34,910 bases of DNA. It comes from Bacteroidia bacterium. GTDB taxonomy: Bacteria > Bacteroidota > Bacteroidia > Bacteroidales > VadinHA17. The stretch spans positions 1-34,910 of the forward strand of contig JAPLEB010000092.1 of the NCBI GenBank assembly GCA_026391555.1, read 5' to 3'. A model generated the notes under the pieces. That model was not told the DNA's origin and searched no databases. It saw only the letters and a list, made by a program, of their open reading frames with translations. Of the stretch, positions 17,203 to 25,797 are shown piece by piece (the stretch's first letter is position 1; each line of letters starts with the position of its first letter). Made by a program: the position numbers and the translations under genes.

Positions 17203-20200
17203 ATGAAAAATATAATTCTGATATGCATATTCGCCTGTTGCTCTTTACAACTGTTTGCCCAAATGAGGGTTAGCGGAACTGTGAGAGATGAAGCTGGATT
17301 AGAGGTAATCGGGGCTAATGTTGTACAGAAAGGTACTGTCATCGGTATTGTTACCGATATTGCCGGGAAATTCAGTATCATATTGAATAATAACGCCGAA
17401 CTTGTATTGCAGATTTCTATGATAGGTTATGAGAAATCTGAGATTGATGTTCGTAATAAAACATCAGTTGATGTGGTATTGAAAAATTTGAGTGTAGGTT
17501 TGGGAGAGGTCCTTGTAGTAGGGTACGGTACGCAAAAGAAAGCCTCTGTCACCGGTTCTATTGCTAACGTTGGAAGCAGAGAGCTGAATGCTTCCCCAGT
17601 ACCCAGTGTGACTAATGCGTTGACCGGACGTGTTTCGGGATTGGTTACACGTCAGGAAAGCGGACGTCCGGGAGGTGATGCTGCCACACTTTTTATTCGT
17701 GGTCGCGGCACTTTTAACAATTCTGCCCCCTTGGTGTTGGTTGATGGAGTCGAGCGTAGTTTTTCGCAGATTGACCCCGACGATATTGAAAGTGTGTCAA
17801 TCTTAAAAGACGCTTCTGCAACTGCCGTTTATGGGGTACGTGGCGCCAACGGCGTAGTTTTGGTTACTACAAAACGAGGTAACACCGGAAAATCAAAAAT
17901 TTTATTTTCTTCCGAATATGGAATTACCCAGTACAACAGGATAACAAGAGTACTGAATGCTGAAACAACTTCCCGGTTCCAACGTGAAGGAACCATAAAT
18001 GCAGGTTTGGACCCTTCTGTTATTTCAAATACCAGTAATTTTAAAGTTTCTGAATATGATAACTATTTGTATCGTACGCAGTTGAGTCCGTTTACCCATC
18101 CTGATAACAGTTTTGTGGATATTTTTACAAAACCAGGTGCTCAGCAGAAATACAACCTCAATATTTCTGGAGGTAACAATGCAGTTAAGTATTATGTTTC
18201 GGTGGGATATTTTACGCAGGATGGTATGTTCCAGACCGATGTTAATAAAATCAAGGAGCATCCTACACTTCAGCGATTGATTGAATTTTCTCCCGAAGCA
18301 GAAAAAGCGTTTGTAGTTCACGACTATAATCAGGAATATTTGTTCAATCGTTTGAATACCCGGTCGAATATCGATATATCTATAACCGACGATTTAAAAC
18401 TGGGTGTGGACATGGCCTACCGTTTCATGCGGCAAAATCGTCCCGGAACGTACGATGGTTGGGACAATGCTGCCGAGAATATGCGACTGTTCGGTATGTT
18501 CTATCGAAATGCACCGCAGGCATTCCCTATAGTAAACATAAACGGTACTTTTGGAGGTGCTATTGGTGTCTGGCGTCAAAATCCGTTGGTAACGGTCAAT
18601 GAAACCGGTTACCGCACCGATTACGATAATCAGATGGAAACAACCTTATCTCTGAATTATAATTTGCATAAAGTATTAAAAGGCCTGAGTATCGACGGTA
18701 AATACTCATACGATATAGCATGGAGCAACTGGCGCGGTATGCAGTGGCGGCCATCTATTTTTAGTTATGATCCGGTCACTGATTATTATACACTGGGGTT
18801 AGCGGCTGTTTTGCCGTATACTGGATCGGGCAGGACGTCGGCAACCTATAATAAATATATGGAATTGGCTCTCCGGTATAAACAAACTTTTGCTTCAAAA
18901 CATAATGTATCGGCTGTGGTATTGGGAACATATAGCTCGGTATCGTTACCGTCTGGTGAGTATTCATATGTGCCTCAGATCTATCAGGCCCTGATTGGCC
19001 GTGCCAATTATGATTACGACAATCGTTATCTCTTCGAAGTCAATATGGGGTATAATGGTTCTAACCGTTTTGCCGAAGGACATCGTTATCAGCTCTTCCC
19101 CGCCGCATCTGCCGGATGGATATTGACTAACGAACACTTTATACCTAAAATGGCTGTGTTGAATTATGCCAAAATTCGCGGTTCTTATGGACAGGTGGGT
19201 TCCGATAAGCTAGGCTCGTTCAGTTATTATTACAAATCTACTTATGATAACGGTTCTTCATATTCGTTCGGAGCTACGCAGAACCCTATCGTTACGGGCC
19301 TTATTGAAGGGAGTCTGGCAAATGAACTCATTACCTGGGAAACCTCCACAAAATACAATATTGGTTTTGATACCCGTTGGTTTGATTCGAAGTTGACTTT
19401 GAATGGCGATATCTTTAAAGAACATCGTACCGATATTCTTACTACTCCCAACCGCTTTTTGGTCACCTCCGGGATTACCAGTACAGCTCCGGTAAACCTC
19501 GGTATTGTCGATAACCATGGATACGAAATTGAATTAGGATGGGACGACCTTATCGGAAATGATTTCTCTTATTTTGTAAAAGCTATTTATGGAAATAGCA
19601 AAAATACAGTCGTAGAAATGAGTGAGGCTAATAAACCGTACGATTATATGTATTCGACAGGACAATCGATCGGGCAATGGATAGGTTATAAGTTTGACGG
19701 TTTCTTTCAATCGTCCGACGAGATTGCCAGCTCTCCGCAACAGTTCGGATTATCCAATCTGGCTCCCGGCGATATCAAGTATAAAGACTTGAACGGCGAC
19801 GGAATCGTTAATCAAGACGACCAATGCCCCATTGGTTACGGACCGTTGTCCGAAATCACGTATTCGTTACGGATGGGTATTGACTATAAAGGTTTTGATA
19901 TAAGCATTATGTTCCAGGGCGCAACACACAGTTCAATATATTTGGTGGGCGATTTGGGCTGGGACAATTCTTGGGGTAACTATTATGATAATCATATTAA
20001 CCACTGGACTCCCGAAACTGCTTCTACGGCAACATATCCGCGCTTTTTGCAGAAATCCGATGCGAAAAATCAGAACTACTATTTGTCCGACTTTTGGTTA
20101 ATCGATGGAGATTATCTCCGTTTGAAAAATCTTCAGGTAGGCTATTCGTTGCCTAAACTTTTTTTGAAGAGAATTTCTTTACAGGAGGTTCGGTTCTATG

Positions 20201-20331
20201 CAAATGCTTATAATCTGTTAACCTGGGACAAAGTGAAAAAAGTTGACCCGGAAACCAATCCCGAAAGTAACAACGGATATTTTTATCCTCAGCAAAGAAT
20301 TTCGAACTTCGGTATGTCAGTAACATTCTAA
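17203..20331 (+). CDS. SusC-like TonB-dependent outer-membrane transporter, full-length form
   Basis: This 1042-residue transporter has the standard layout: signal peptide (about 1-20, ending FAQ), carboxypeptidase-regulatory-like domain (about 22-95, with VSGTVRDEAGLEVIGANV and GKFSI), TonB box region EVLVVGYGTQKK (102-113), plug (ALTGRVSGLVTRQ, LFIRGRGTFNNSAPLVLVDG, SVSILKDASATAVYGVRGANGVVLVTTKRG), then the barrel with a Ca-binding-like loop DLNGDGIVNQDDQCPIGYG. It begins 33 nt after the first SusD gene and is followed by its own SusD. Its plug and N-terminus differ from the first SusC, so the two pairs probably import different fragments of the same glycan. Confidence 0.97.
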   Translation: MKNIILICIFACCSLQLFAQMRVSGTVRDEAGLEVIGANVVQKGTVIGIVTDIAGKFSIILNNNAELVLQISMIGYEKSEIDVRNKTSVDVVLKNLSVGLGEVLVVGYGTQKKASVTGSIANVGSRELNASPVPSVTNALTGRVSGLVTRQESGRPGGDAATLFIRGRGTFNNSAPLVLVDGVERSFSQIDPDDIESVSILKDASATAVYGVRGANGVVLVTTKRGNTGKSKILFSSEYGITQYNRITRVLNAETTSRFQREGTINAGLDPSVISNTSNFKVSEYDNYLYRTQLSPFTHPDNSFVDIFTKPGAQQKYNLNISGGNNAVKYYVSVGYFTQDGMFQTDVNKIKEHPTLQRLIEFSPEAEKAFVVHDYNQEYLFNRLNTRSNIDISITDDLKLGVDMAYRFMRQNRPGTYDGWDNAAENMRLFGMFYRNAPQAFPIVNINGTFGGAIGVWRQNPLVTVNETGYRTDYDNQMETTLSLNYNLHKVLKGLSIDGKYSYDIAWSNWRGMQWRPSIFSYDPVTDYYTLGLAAVLPYTGSGRTSATYNKYMELALRYKQTFASKHNVSAVVLGTYSSVSLPSGEYSYVPQIYQALIGRANYDYDNRYLFEVNMGYNGSNRFAEGHRYQLFPAASAGWILTNEHFIPKMAVLNYAKIRGSYGQVGSDKLGSFSYYYKSTYDNGSSYSFGATQNPIVTGLIEGSLANELITWETSTKYNIGFDTRWFDSKLTLNGDIFKEHRTDILTTPNRFLVTSGITSTAPVNLGIVDNHGYEIELGWDDLIGNDFSYFVKAIYGNSKNTVVEMSEANKPYDYMYSTGQSIGQWIGYKFDGFFQSSDEIASSPQQFGLSNLAPGDIKYKDLNGDGIVNQDDQCPIGYGPLSEITYSLRMGIDYKGFDISIMFQGATHSSIYLVGDLGWDNSWGNYYDNHINHWTPETASTATYPRFLQKSDAKNQNYYLSDFWLIDGDYLRLKNLQVGYSLPKLFLKRISLQEVRFYANAYNLLTWDKVKKVDPETNPESNNGYFYPQQRISNFGMSVTF

Positions 20332-20350
20332 CATCAAAAAAAAAATAATC

Positions 20351-22060
20351 ATGGGAAAAATATTAAAAATTATGTTTGCATGTCTGTTGCTATTGGGATG
20401 CAATACTGAGGGACTGATGGATTCCACCGATCTGGATGATTTGACTACCGCCAAAGTTTATTCGGATGTTGAATATACCCGTAAAGTCCTTATCGACTCC
20501 TACGGACGAATGCGGGATGTAATAAGCACCAATCAAGGTAGTTTTGGTCGTTTTTTTAATTTAGCTAACTCGTGTTGTATGCTTGACAACGCCACCGACG
20601 ATGGAGCAGGTAATACGACACGTACGGCCGGTATTGTTCCTGGTCTCCAGGTTTTTGTTACCGCGGGAATCACGGCTGTTACCAACCCTGTGGCTCAGAC
20701 TCATCCATGGACATTTTATTATAGAGCAATACGATCAGTCAATACGTTTATAGCAAATGTAGACAAATCGCCCCTCGAAGAGGCCGAGAAGGTCAGTAGT
20801 AAAAATCAGGCTCGTTTTTTGCGTGCATACTACTATCACGAACTCTTTCGTTGGTTTGGCCCTCTGGTAATCACTGAAGAGCCATTAGATCCTTTTGCCT
20901 TTAATACCACCAAAAGAGAAACCTTAGAACATACGGTTCAGTTTATCGTAGATGAGTTTGACGCTCTTTCTCAAGAGGGTGTATTACCCGATGCATGGGA
21001 CGATGTCAATTACGGACGTCCTACCCGCGGTACCGCTTTGGCTTACAAGGCCCGTACGTTGCTCTATGCTGCCAGCCCGTTGTTTGAAGATTCCGGAGTT
21101 ACCTGGGATCAGGCTGCCCAGGCTGCGTTGGATATGATTAACTATTCAGAATCGGGTGGCTGGCACGAGCTTTATTATGATGCGACCGAACCCCTAAGGA
21201 GTTATTCCCGCTTATTTAATGAACGTAAAAACAAAGAAATTCTGTTGAGTTATATACGGCCATACAATAATGATTTATACAATAATTTTCCGGCGTTTAA
21301 TCCATGGAATGTAAATAAAGAGGAAACAACTTGTCCTACTCAATGGCTTGTAGATAGTTACGATATGGCCGATGGATCACAACCTATTGTCGGGTACAAT
21401 TCTGATTTTAGCCCGATAATTAATTCCGCTTCGGGATATAATGATCAAAATCCGTATGCCAACCGTGACCCTCGTTTAGCCCAAACCATACTCTATCATG
21501 GGTTGACATGGCCTAAAGTAAACGGTACACCGGCAACTGTTGACATCAGTACTGCTCTGAAATGGGGTAGCGGTTATTTTCTGACCAAATGGCTGGATAA
21601 CCGGATTGATCACATTACCGGAGGTACTACCTCTATGAATTTTATTATGATGCGTTATGCAGAAGTATTGCTGAATTATGCCGAAGCGGTAAATGAATCT
21701 GAAAACTCGGCGGCTGCCCGTGATAAAGCAGTTGTTAAGTTGAATAAAATCCGTTCACGTGGCGGAATTACCAATCAGCTTATTGGCGCCGATTATACAC
21801 AGTCAAGTCTGCGCGACCGTATTCGTAAAGAACGTCGGGTTGAATTGTGCTTTGAAGAACATCGTTTCTTCGATATTCGTCGATGGAAGATTGCAAAAGA
21901 TGTAATGATACGTCCTGCAATGGGTATAACTATTGTAAGCGGGAAATTTGTGCGTATACAGTTAGACTCGCGATCATACAACGAACGAATGGATTTGATG
22001 CCGATTCCGAATAACGAAACGAACAATGCTTCTTTAATCTTTCAAACCCCCGGATATTAA
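20351..22060 (+). CDS. SusD-like surface glycan-binding lipoprotein
   Basis: The 569-residue product has a lipoprotein signal (LLLLGC, C17) and SusD features: the TPR-like segment NQARFLRAYYYHELFRWFGP, the central TRGTALAYKARTLLYAASPL segment, MMRYAEVLLNYAEAVNES, and the C-terminal ERRVELCFEEHRFFDIRRW signature followed by LMPIPNNE. It lies 19 nt after the second susC and forms the lid of that transporter. It is clearly diverged from the first SusD, so this is not a recent tandem duplication. Confidence 0.96.
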   Translation: MGKILKIMFACLLLLGCNTEGLMDSTDLDDLTTAKVYSDVEYTRKVLIDSYGRMRDVISTNQGSFGRFFNLANSCCMLDNATDDGAGNTTRTAGIVPGLQVFVTAGITAVTNPVAQTHPWTFYYRAIRSVNTFIANVDKSPLEEAEKVSSKNQARFLRAYYYHELFRWFGPLVITEEPLDPFAFNTTKRETLEHTVQFIVDEFDALSQEGVLPDAWDDVNYGRPTRGTALAYKARTLLYAASPLFEDSGVTWDQAAQAALDMINYSESGGWHELYYDATEPLRSYSRLFNERKNKEILLSYIRPYNNDLYNNFPAFNPWNVNKEETTCPTQWLVDSYDMADGSQPIVGYNSDFSPIINSASGYNDQNPYANRDPRLAQTILYHGLTWPKVNGTPATVDISTALKWGSGYFLTKWLDNRIDHITGGTTSMNFIMMRYAEVLLNYAEAVNESENSAAARDKAVVKLNKIRSRGGITNQLIGADYTQSSLRDRIRKERRVELCFEEHRFFDIRRWKIAKDVMIRPAMGITIVSGKFVRIQLDSRSYNERMDLMPIPNNETNNASLIFQTPGY

Positions 22061-22095
22061 TTAACAGATAAAAAATAACAATAATACATTATAAT

Positions 22096-23031
22096 ATGAA
22101 AAAGACAATTGGAATAATACTATCGATAATCGTTGCTTTAACGGTTGTGTCGTGCGATGACAGCACGTTTGAACTTGGTTATAAAGCTCCCCTGACCATA
22201 GAATTCGCGGGTATTGACTACAGTAATATTGTTACGGTAGAAAAAGGTGTTATTAGCTATACTGCTCAAATCGGGATTTTAGCTCCTGAAACAGGAGTAA
22301 AAACATTTGAGATTTTTAATGCCGATGCTAAAACCGGAGCCAAAGGTACTCTTATTGGGGGAACTTCTGTGTCTTTTAGTGAGCTAGTACCCTCTTACAG
22401 CGTGGAATATACGTTTATTAATCTCATCGTAAATAAATGTATTAAGGTGGTTGTTTCCGATATGAAAGGAAATGTATATGAACGCAACCTGTTTGTAAAG
22501 ATAACCCCGGCAGTTTTGTTCTCCCAATCGGTAAAAATGGAAACAGCAGAAGTCTATTACGGACCTTACTATGCTACATGGTTGTATGGTCGTGTTTACA
22601 TGCGTGGAGATGGCGAAAAATACAAAGACGAAATTGATTTCTCATTAGGAGATGTCGTTATAGCATCTGAAGGAGCTGCTGCCGTTCCGGCTTTGGTTAA
22701 CCCGGCTGTAAGAGGAAACAATAATTTACTGACCATAAATGGATTGCAGCAAACTAAGTTTGAACTTACTGTCCTTACAAAAGCTCAGTTCGATGCAATT
22801 AATGAGGTAGATGGTTCATCGATCAGCTCATTGGCCGATCCTGCGCAAGATGCCGTAAAATTAGTTAGCGGCAAAGTTTATCTGTTTAAAACCGCAAATG
22901 GAAAAAAAGGCCTTATATACATAGCGACTTTGACTCTTAAAACTGGTACTATCGAAAATGTAGCAGGTGAATGGATAATTAATTCGCCTTACTCCCTGGC
23001 TTCACTTACTGCAAAAGTGATGCAGCAATAA
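22096..23031 (+). CDS. SusE-position surface lipoprotein, putative glycan-binding protein
   Basis: The 311-residue protein has a lipoprotein signal (LTVVSC, C20) followed by acidic residues DDS. The mature part is beta-rich with at least two sandwich-like segments (about 28-140 and 145-300) and no catalytic motif I recognise. Its position directly after the second SusC/SusD pair, its lipid anchor and its lack of enzymatic signature fit a surface glycan-binding protein of the SusE/SusF kind. The sequence family itself was not recognised. A strong hairpin follows at 23084-23132, which may mark the end of the import part of the operon. Confidence 0.8.
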   Translation: MKKTIGIILSIIVALTVVSCDDSTFELGYKAPLTIEFAGIDYSNIVTVEKGVISYTAQIGILAPETGVKTFEIFNADAKTGAKGTLIGGTSVSFSELVPSYSVEYTFINLIVNKCIKVVVSDMKGNVYERNLFVKITPAVLFSQSVKMETAEVYYGPYYATWLYGRVYMRGDGEKYKDEIDFSLGDVVIASEGAAAVPALVNPAVRGNNNLLTINGLQQTKFELTVLTKAQFDAINEVDGSSISSLADPAQDAVKLVSGKVYLFKTANGKKGLIYIATLTLKTGTIENVAGEWIINSPYSLASLTAKVMQQ

Positions 23032-23083
23032 TTTTAGGTTAGATTAAAATTATAAGTAACATATTAAATGTTGCAATTATTCG

Positions 23084-23132
23084 CTGCCCTGCTATTCAAT
23101 TTCCTTCATCATGTATCGGGAAAGCAGGGCAG
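23084..23132 (+). terminator. Strong intergenic hairpin after the SusC/SusD block
   Basis: CTGCCCTGCT (23084-23093) and AGCAGGGCAG (23123-23132) form a perfect 10-bp GC-rich stem with a 29-nt loop. The flanking bases (GCAATTATTCG before, TTGAATTTGC after) can extend it imperfectly. No T-run follows, so it is not a textbook intrinsic terminator. It may be a leaky terminator or an mRNA processing and stability element separating highly expressed import genes from the enzyme genes. Confidence 0.5.
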
Positions 23133-23170
23133 TTGAATTTGCGCATGTACAGTGTTAAGGAGCTGAAAAA

Positions 23171-24193
23171 ATGAAAATTCATTCATGTAAAATAATCGTT
23201 TCGGTATTTGCTGTTTTTTTTATTTCATCCTGTCTCGGGCAAAATATTGACCAGGGAAAATATACAAACCCGGTATCCAATATTACTAATATTGGTGATC
23301 CATTTGTATTAACTTATGATGGAATGTATTATATGTACTGTACTTCTATTGTAGATCAGGGGTTTTATGTTTGGACTTCAAAAGATCTGGTAAATTGGGT
23401 AAATCAAGGGTTTGCTTTATCAAATAAATCATCAGGAGTCTTCGGTATCAATCGCTTTTGGGCACCCGAAGTGATAGAATTTAAAGGCAAGTTTTACATG
23501 ACCTACAGTGCCGGTGGTACCGATGGTGTTTTAAAGTTATGCCTTGTAGTCAGTGACAATCCCCTGGGCCCTTTTACTAATTATCAATCACCATTGTATG
23601 AACATGAACTATCACATATTGACGCAACTATTTTTATTGATGCCGATAAATCATATATTTATTTTGTCAGGGATTGTAGCACAAATAATATCAACGGAAG
23701 GCCAACCAGCCAAATATTTGTAGCCCAATTGAGTGATGACCTTAAAACATTTGTTACCCAACCAAAGCTGGTCATTACCCCCGATCAGGATTGGGAAGAC
23801 ATAAACGGCACCCGGCTTTGGAACGAAGGGCCATTTGTGCTTAAGCACGAAGGGAAATATTTTATGACTTACTCGGCAAACGGCTATAACACTAACGAAT
23901 ATTGCGTGGGTTATGCAACAGCCGACAATCCTTTTGGACCTTGGGTAAAAGCTTCTGAAAATCCAATTCTTAAAGCGAATCTGGATATAGGTGTTTCAGG
24001 CCCGGGACATAATAGCTTTGCTTCTTCTCCGGATGGGACTGAATTATTTATGATTTATCACGCCCATACATTTCCAGATATGCCGAGCGGTAACCGGGCC
24101 GTATATATTGATCGGATTCATTTTATTGATGGAAAAATGGTAGTAGATGGACCAACAAAAAGCCCTCAGCTTTTTCCCAATAGCACCAAATAA
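23171..24193 (+). CDS. GH43-family glycoside hydrolase
   Basis: The 340-residue protein is a five-bladed propeller enzyme of the GH43 type, whose members usually remove or cut arabinose or xylose residues. The catalytic triad can be placed: Asp base D43 in NIGDPFVL, pKa-tuning D151 in HIDATIFI, and acid E219 in WNEGPFVL. RFWAPEV (95-101) and GPGHNSFASSPDGTE are further family marks. The signal region ends in ISSC (C21), a plausible lipid-attachment site. It contains only the catalytic domain. It begins 139 nt after the SusE-position gene and 29 nt before the next sulfatase. Exact specificity is not predictable. Confidence 0.93.
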   Translation: MKIHSCKIIVSVFAVFFISSCLGQNIDQGKYTNPVSNITNIGDPFVLTYDGMYYMYCTSIVDQGFYVWTSKDLVNWVNQGFALSNKSSGVFGINRFWAPEVIEFKGKFYMTYSAGGTDGVLKLCLVVSDNPLGPFTNYQSPLYEHELSHIDATIFIDADKSYIYFVRDCSTNNINGRPTSQIFVAQLSDDLKTFVTQPKLVITPDQDWEDINGTRLWNEGPFVLKHEGKYFMTYSANGYNTNEYCVGYATADNPFGPWVKASENPILKANLDIGVSGPGHNSFASSPDGTELFMIYHAHTFPDMPSGNRAVYIDRIHFIDGKMVVDGPTKSPQLFPNSTK

Positions 24194-24222
24194 TCAAAAA
24201 AAGCAATTTAACACTTAGAGCA

Positions 24223-25623
24223 ATGAAAAAAATTATTATTATCTTATTAATAATTACATTTGGGTCAAGGCACATTTTTGCAGCTAAAGACAAACCAAAG
24301 AATATTAAGCCAAATATCCTTATTCTTCTTGCTGATGATCTGGGATTTGGAGACGTAGGATTTAATGGCAGCGATATAAAAACCCCGAATATAGACCGCA
24401 TAGCCGCCGAAGGTGTGAAGCTAAATCAATTTTATTCCTGCCCCATGTGTTCACCTACCCGTGCCGGATTAATGACCGGACGTTATCCATTGCGTTTTGG
24501 TCTCATGCGTTCAGTAATTCCACCACAGCGCGATTTCGGGCTTTCAGTCAACGAAGAAACGATCGCGGATATGTTAGGCAAAGCCGGGTATAATCATCGC
24601 GGAATGGTTGGTAAATGGCATTTAGGACACCGTCGTCAGGAATGGTTACCCGTCAATAGGGGATTTACCCATTTTGAAGGTTGTTACAATGGAGCCGTTG
24701 ATTATTTCAATCGAGACAGGGATGGGGAGTTGGATTGGCATATCAATAATAAACCTTCCGGTAAGGAAGGATATACTACAGATCTGATTGGTGAAGCTGC
24801 AATTGAATTCATTAAATCTGTACCACAGGAAGAACCTTTCTTTTTATATGTTCCATTTACAGCGCCACACGCTCCTTTTCAGGCTAAACCGGAAGATATG
24901 GCAAAATATCCTAATCGCCAGGGACTTAAAAAGACTTATGCCGGTATGATTGATTGTTTGGATCAGAATATTGGAAAAATATTAAAAAGCATTGAAGAAA
25001 GGGGACAGTTAGACTATACGTTTATTTTATTTTTCAGCGACAATGGTGGAGTGCTCAAAGTAGGCAGCAATGGAGAACTCAGAGGTGAAAAATTGACTCC
25101 ATACCAGGGAGGTATTCGTGTTGCAGCTGCAGCACGATGGCCTGCAGAAGGGGTATTTGGTGGGAAAGTAATTGAAGAACGTATGGGCTATATAGATGTT
25201 TTCCCAACTCTCATGGCAATTGCAAAATTTGAAGGAAAGCCGAAAAATGAATTGGATGGTATTAATGTTTTGGAAGGGATAAAAGGAAATAAACTAAAAG
25301 ACCGTAGTTGGTTCACTTACGAAGATCAAGGTGACGAAAAGATTGAGGATTTGGCCATTAACAATAACCAGTGGAAGCTTGTTGTAAAACGCGGAGCGCC
25401 AGACTCCGAAAATATTACGGAGATTAATCAATTATTTCAAATATCAACGGATCCAAATGAGAAGATGGATTTGTCTGCTCAAAAACCTGATAAAGTTGAA
25501 GAACTGATGAAAGAATTAAACAGTTTTTACGGTTTGAAAGCGAAAAATCAAATACCAAGATATTCGGAAAAAGATAATTACCCGGGACCAGTATTAATTC
25601 CAAATTGGCAACCTGAAAAATAA
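24223..25623 (+). CDS. Secreted S1-family sulfatase (Cys-type), arylsulfatase B-like
   Basis: The 466-residue enzyme has a signal peptide (about 1-21, ending IFAA), metal-binding LADDLGFGDVG (38-39), and formylglycine motif CSPTR (C76 to R80) followed by AGLMTGRYPLRFG. VGKWHLGHR and FFSDNGGV complete the active site. The overall arrangement, including the RYPLRFGLMRSVIPP segment after the signature, resembles arylsulfatase B/N-acetylgalactosamine-sulfatase-type proteins, a group with varied substrates in Bacteroidota. It is probably periplasmic and acts on imported sulfated oligosaccharides. It differs strongly from the other three sulfatases here, so the four likely attack different sulfate positions. 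Confidence 0.93.
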   Translation: MKKIIIILLIITFGSRHIFAAKDKPKNIKPNILILLADDLGFGDVGFNGSDIKTPNIDRIAAEGVKLNQFYSCPMCSPTRAGLMTGRYPLRFGLMRSVIPPQRDFGLSVNEETIADMLGKAGYNHRGMVGKWHLGHRRQEWLPVNRGFTHFEGCYNGAVDYFNRDRDGELDWHINNKPSGKEGYTTDLIGEAAIEFIKSVPQEEPFFLYVPFTAPHAPFQAKPEDMAKYPNRQGLKKTYAGMIDCLDQNIGKILKSIEERGQLDYTFILFFSDNGGVLKVGSNGELRGEKLTPYQGGIRVAAAARWPAEGVFGGKVIEERMGYIDVFPTLMAIAKFEGKPKNELDGINVLEGIKGNKLKDRSWFTYEDQGDEKIEDLAINNNQWKLVVKRGAPDSENITEINQLFQISTDPNEKMDLSAQKPDKVEELMKELNSFYGLKAKNQIPRYSEKDNYPGPVLIPNWQPEK

Positions 25624-25648
25624 CGCGATTGATAAAAAAATATAAAAA

Positions 25649-25759
25649 ATGACAATTAAACCAATAATTACTGTCTTATTACTCTCTCTTTTTATCAACG
25701 TCAATTCCCAAAATTATGCTCCGGTCAGTGGTGAAGGAATTGGAGTCAGGATTATATAG
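25649..25759 (+). pseudogene. Truncated secreted-protein stump (36 codons)
   Basis: The ORF encodes a clean signal peptide (MTIKPIITVLLLSLFINVNS) and a short mature start, QNYAPVSGEGIGVRII, then a TAG. It sits in the PUL 25 nt after one sulfatase and 38 nt before the next, in the position of a full gene. It looks like the surviving 5' end of a deleted secreted enzyme or binding protein. Too little remains to name the family. A genuine tiny secreted peptide is the less likely alternative. Confidence 0.5.
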
Positions 25760-25797
25760 AAGATTGTTTGTTGTAAAAATCAGTAAATAAATACTTT

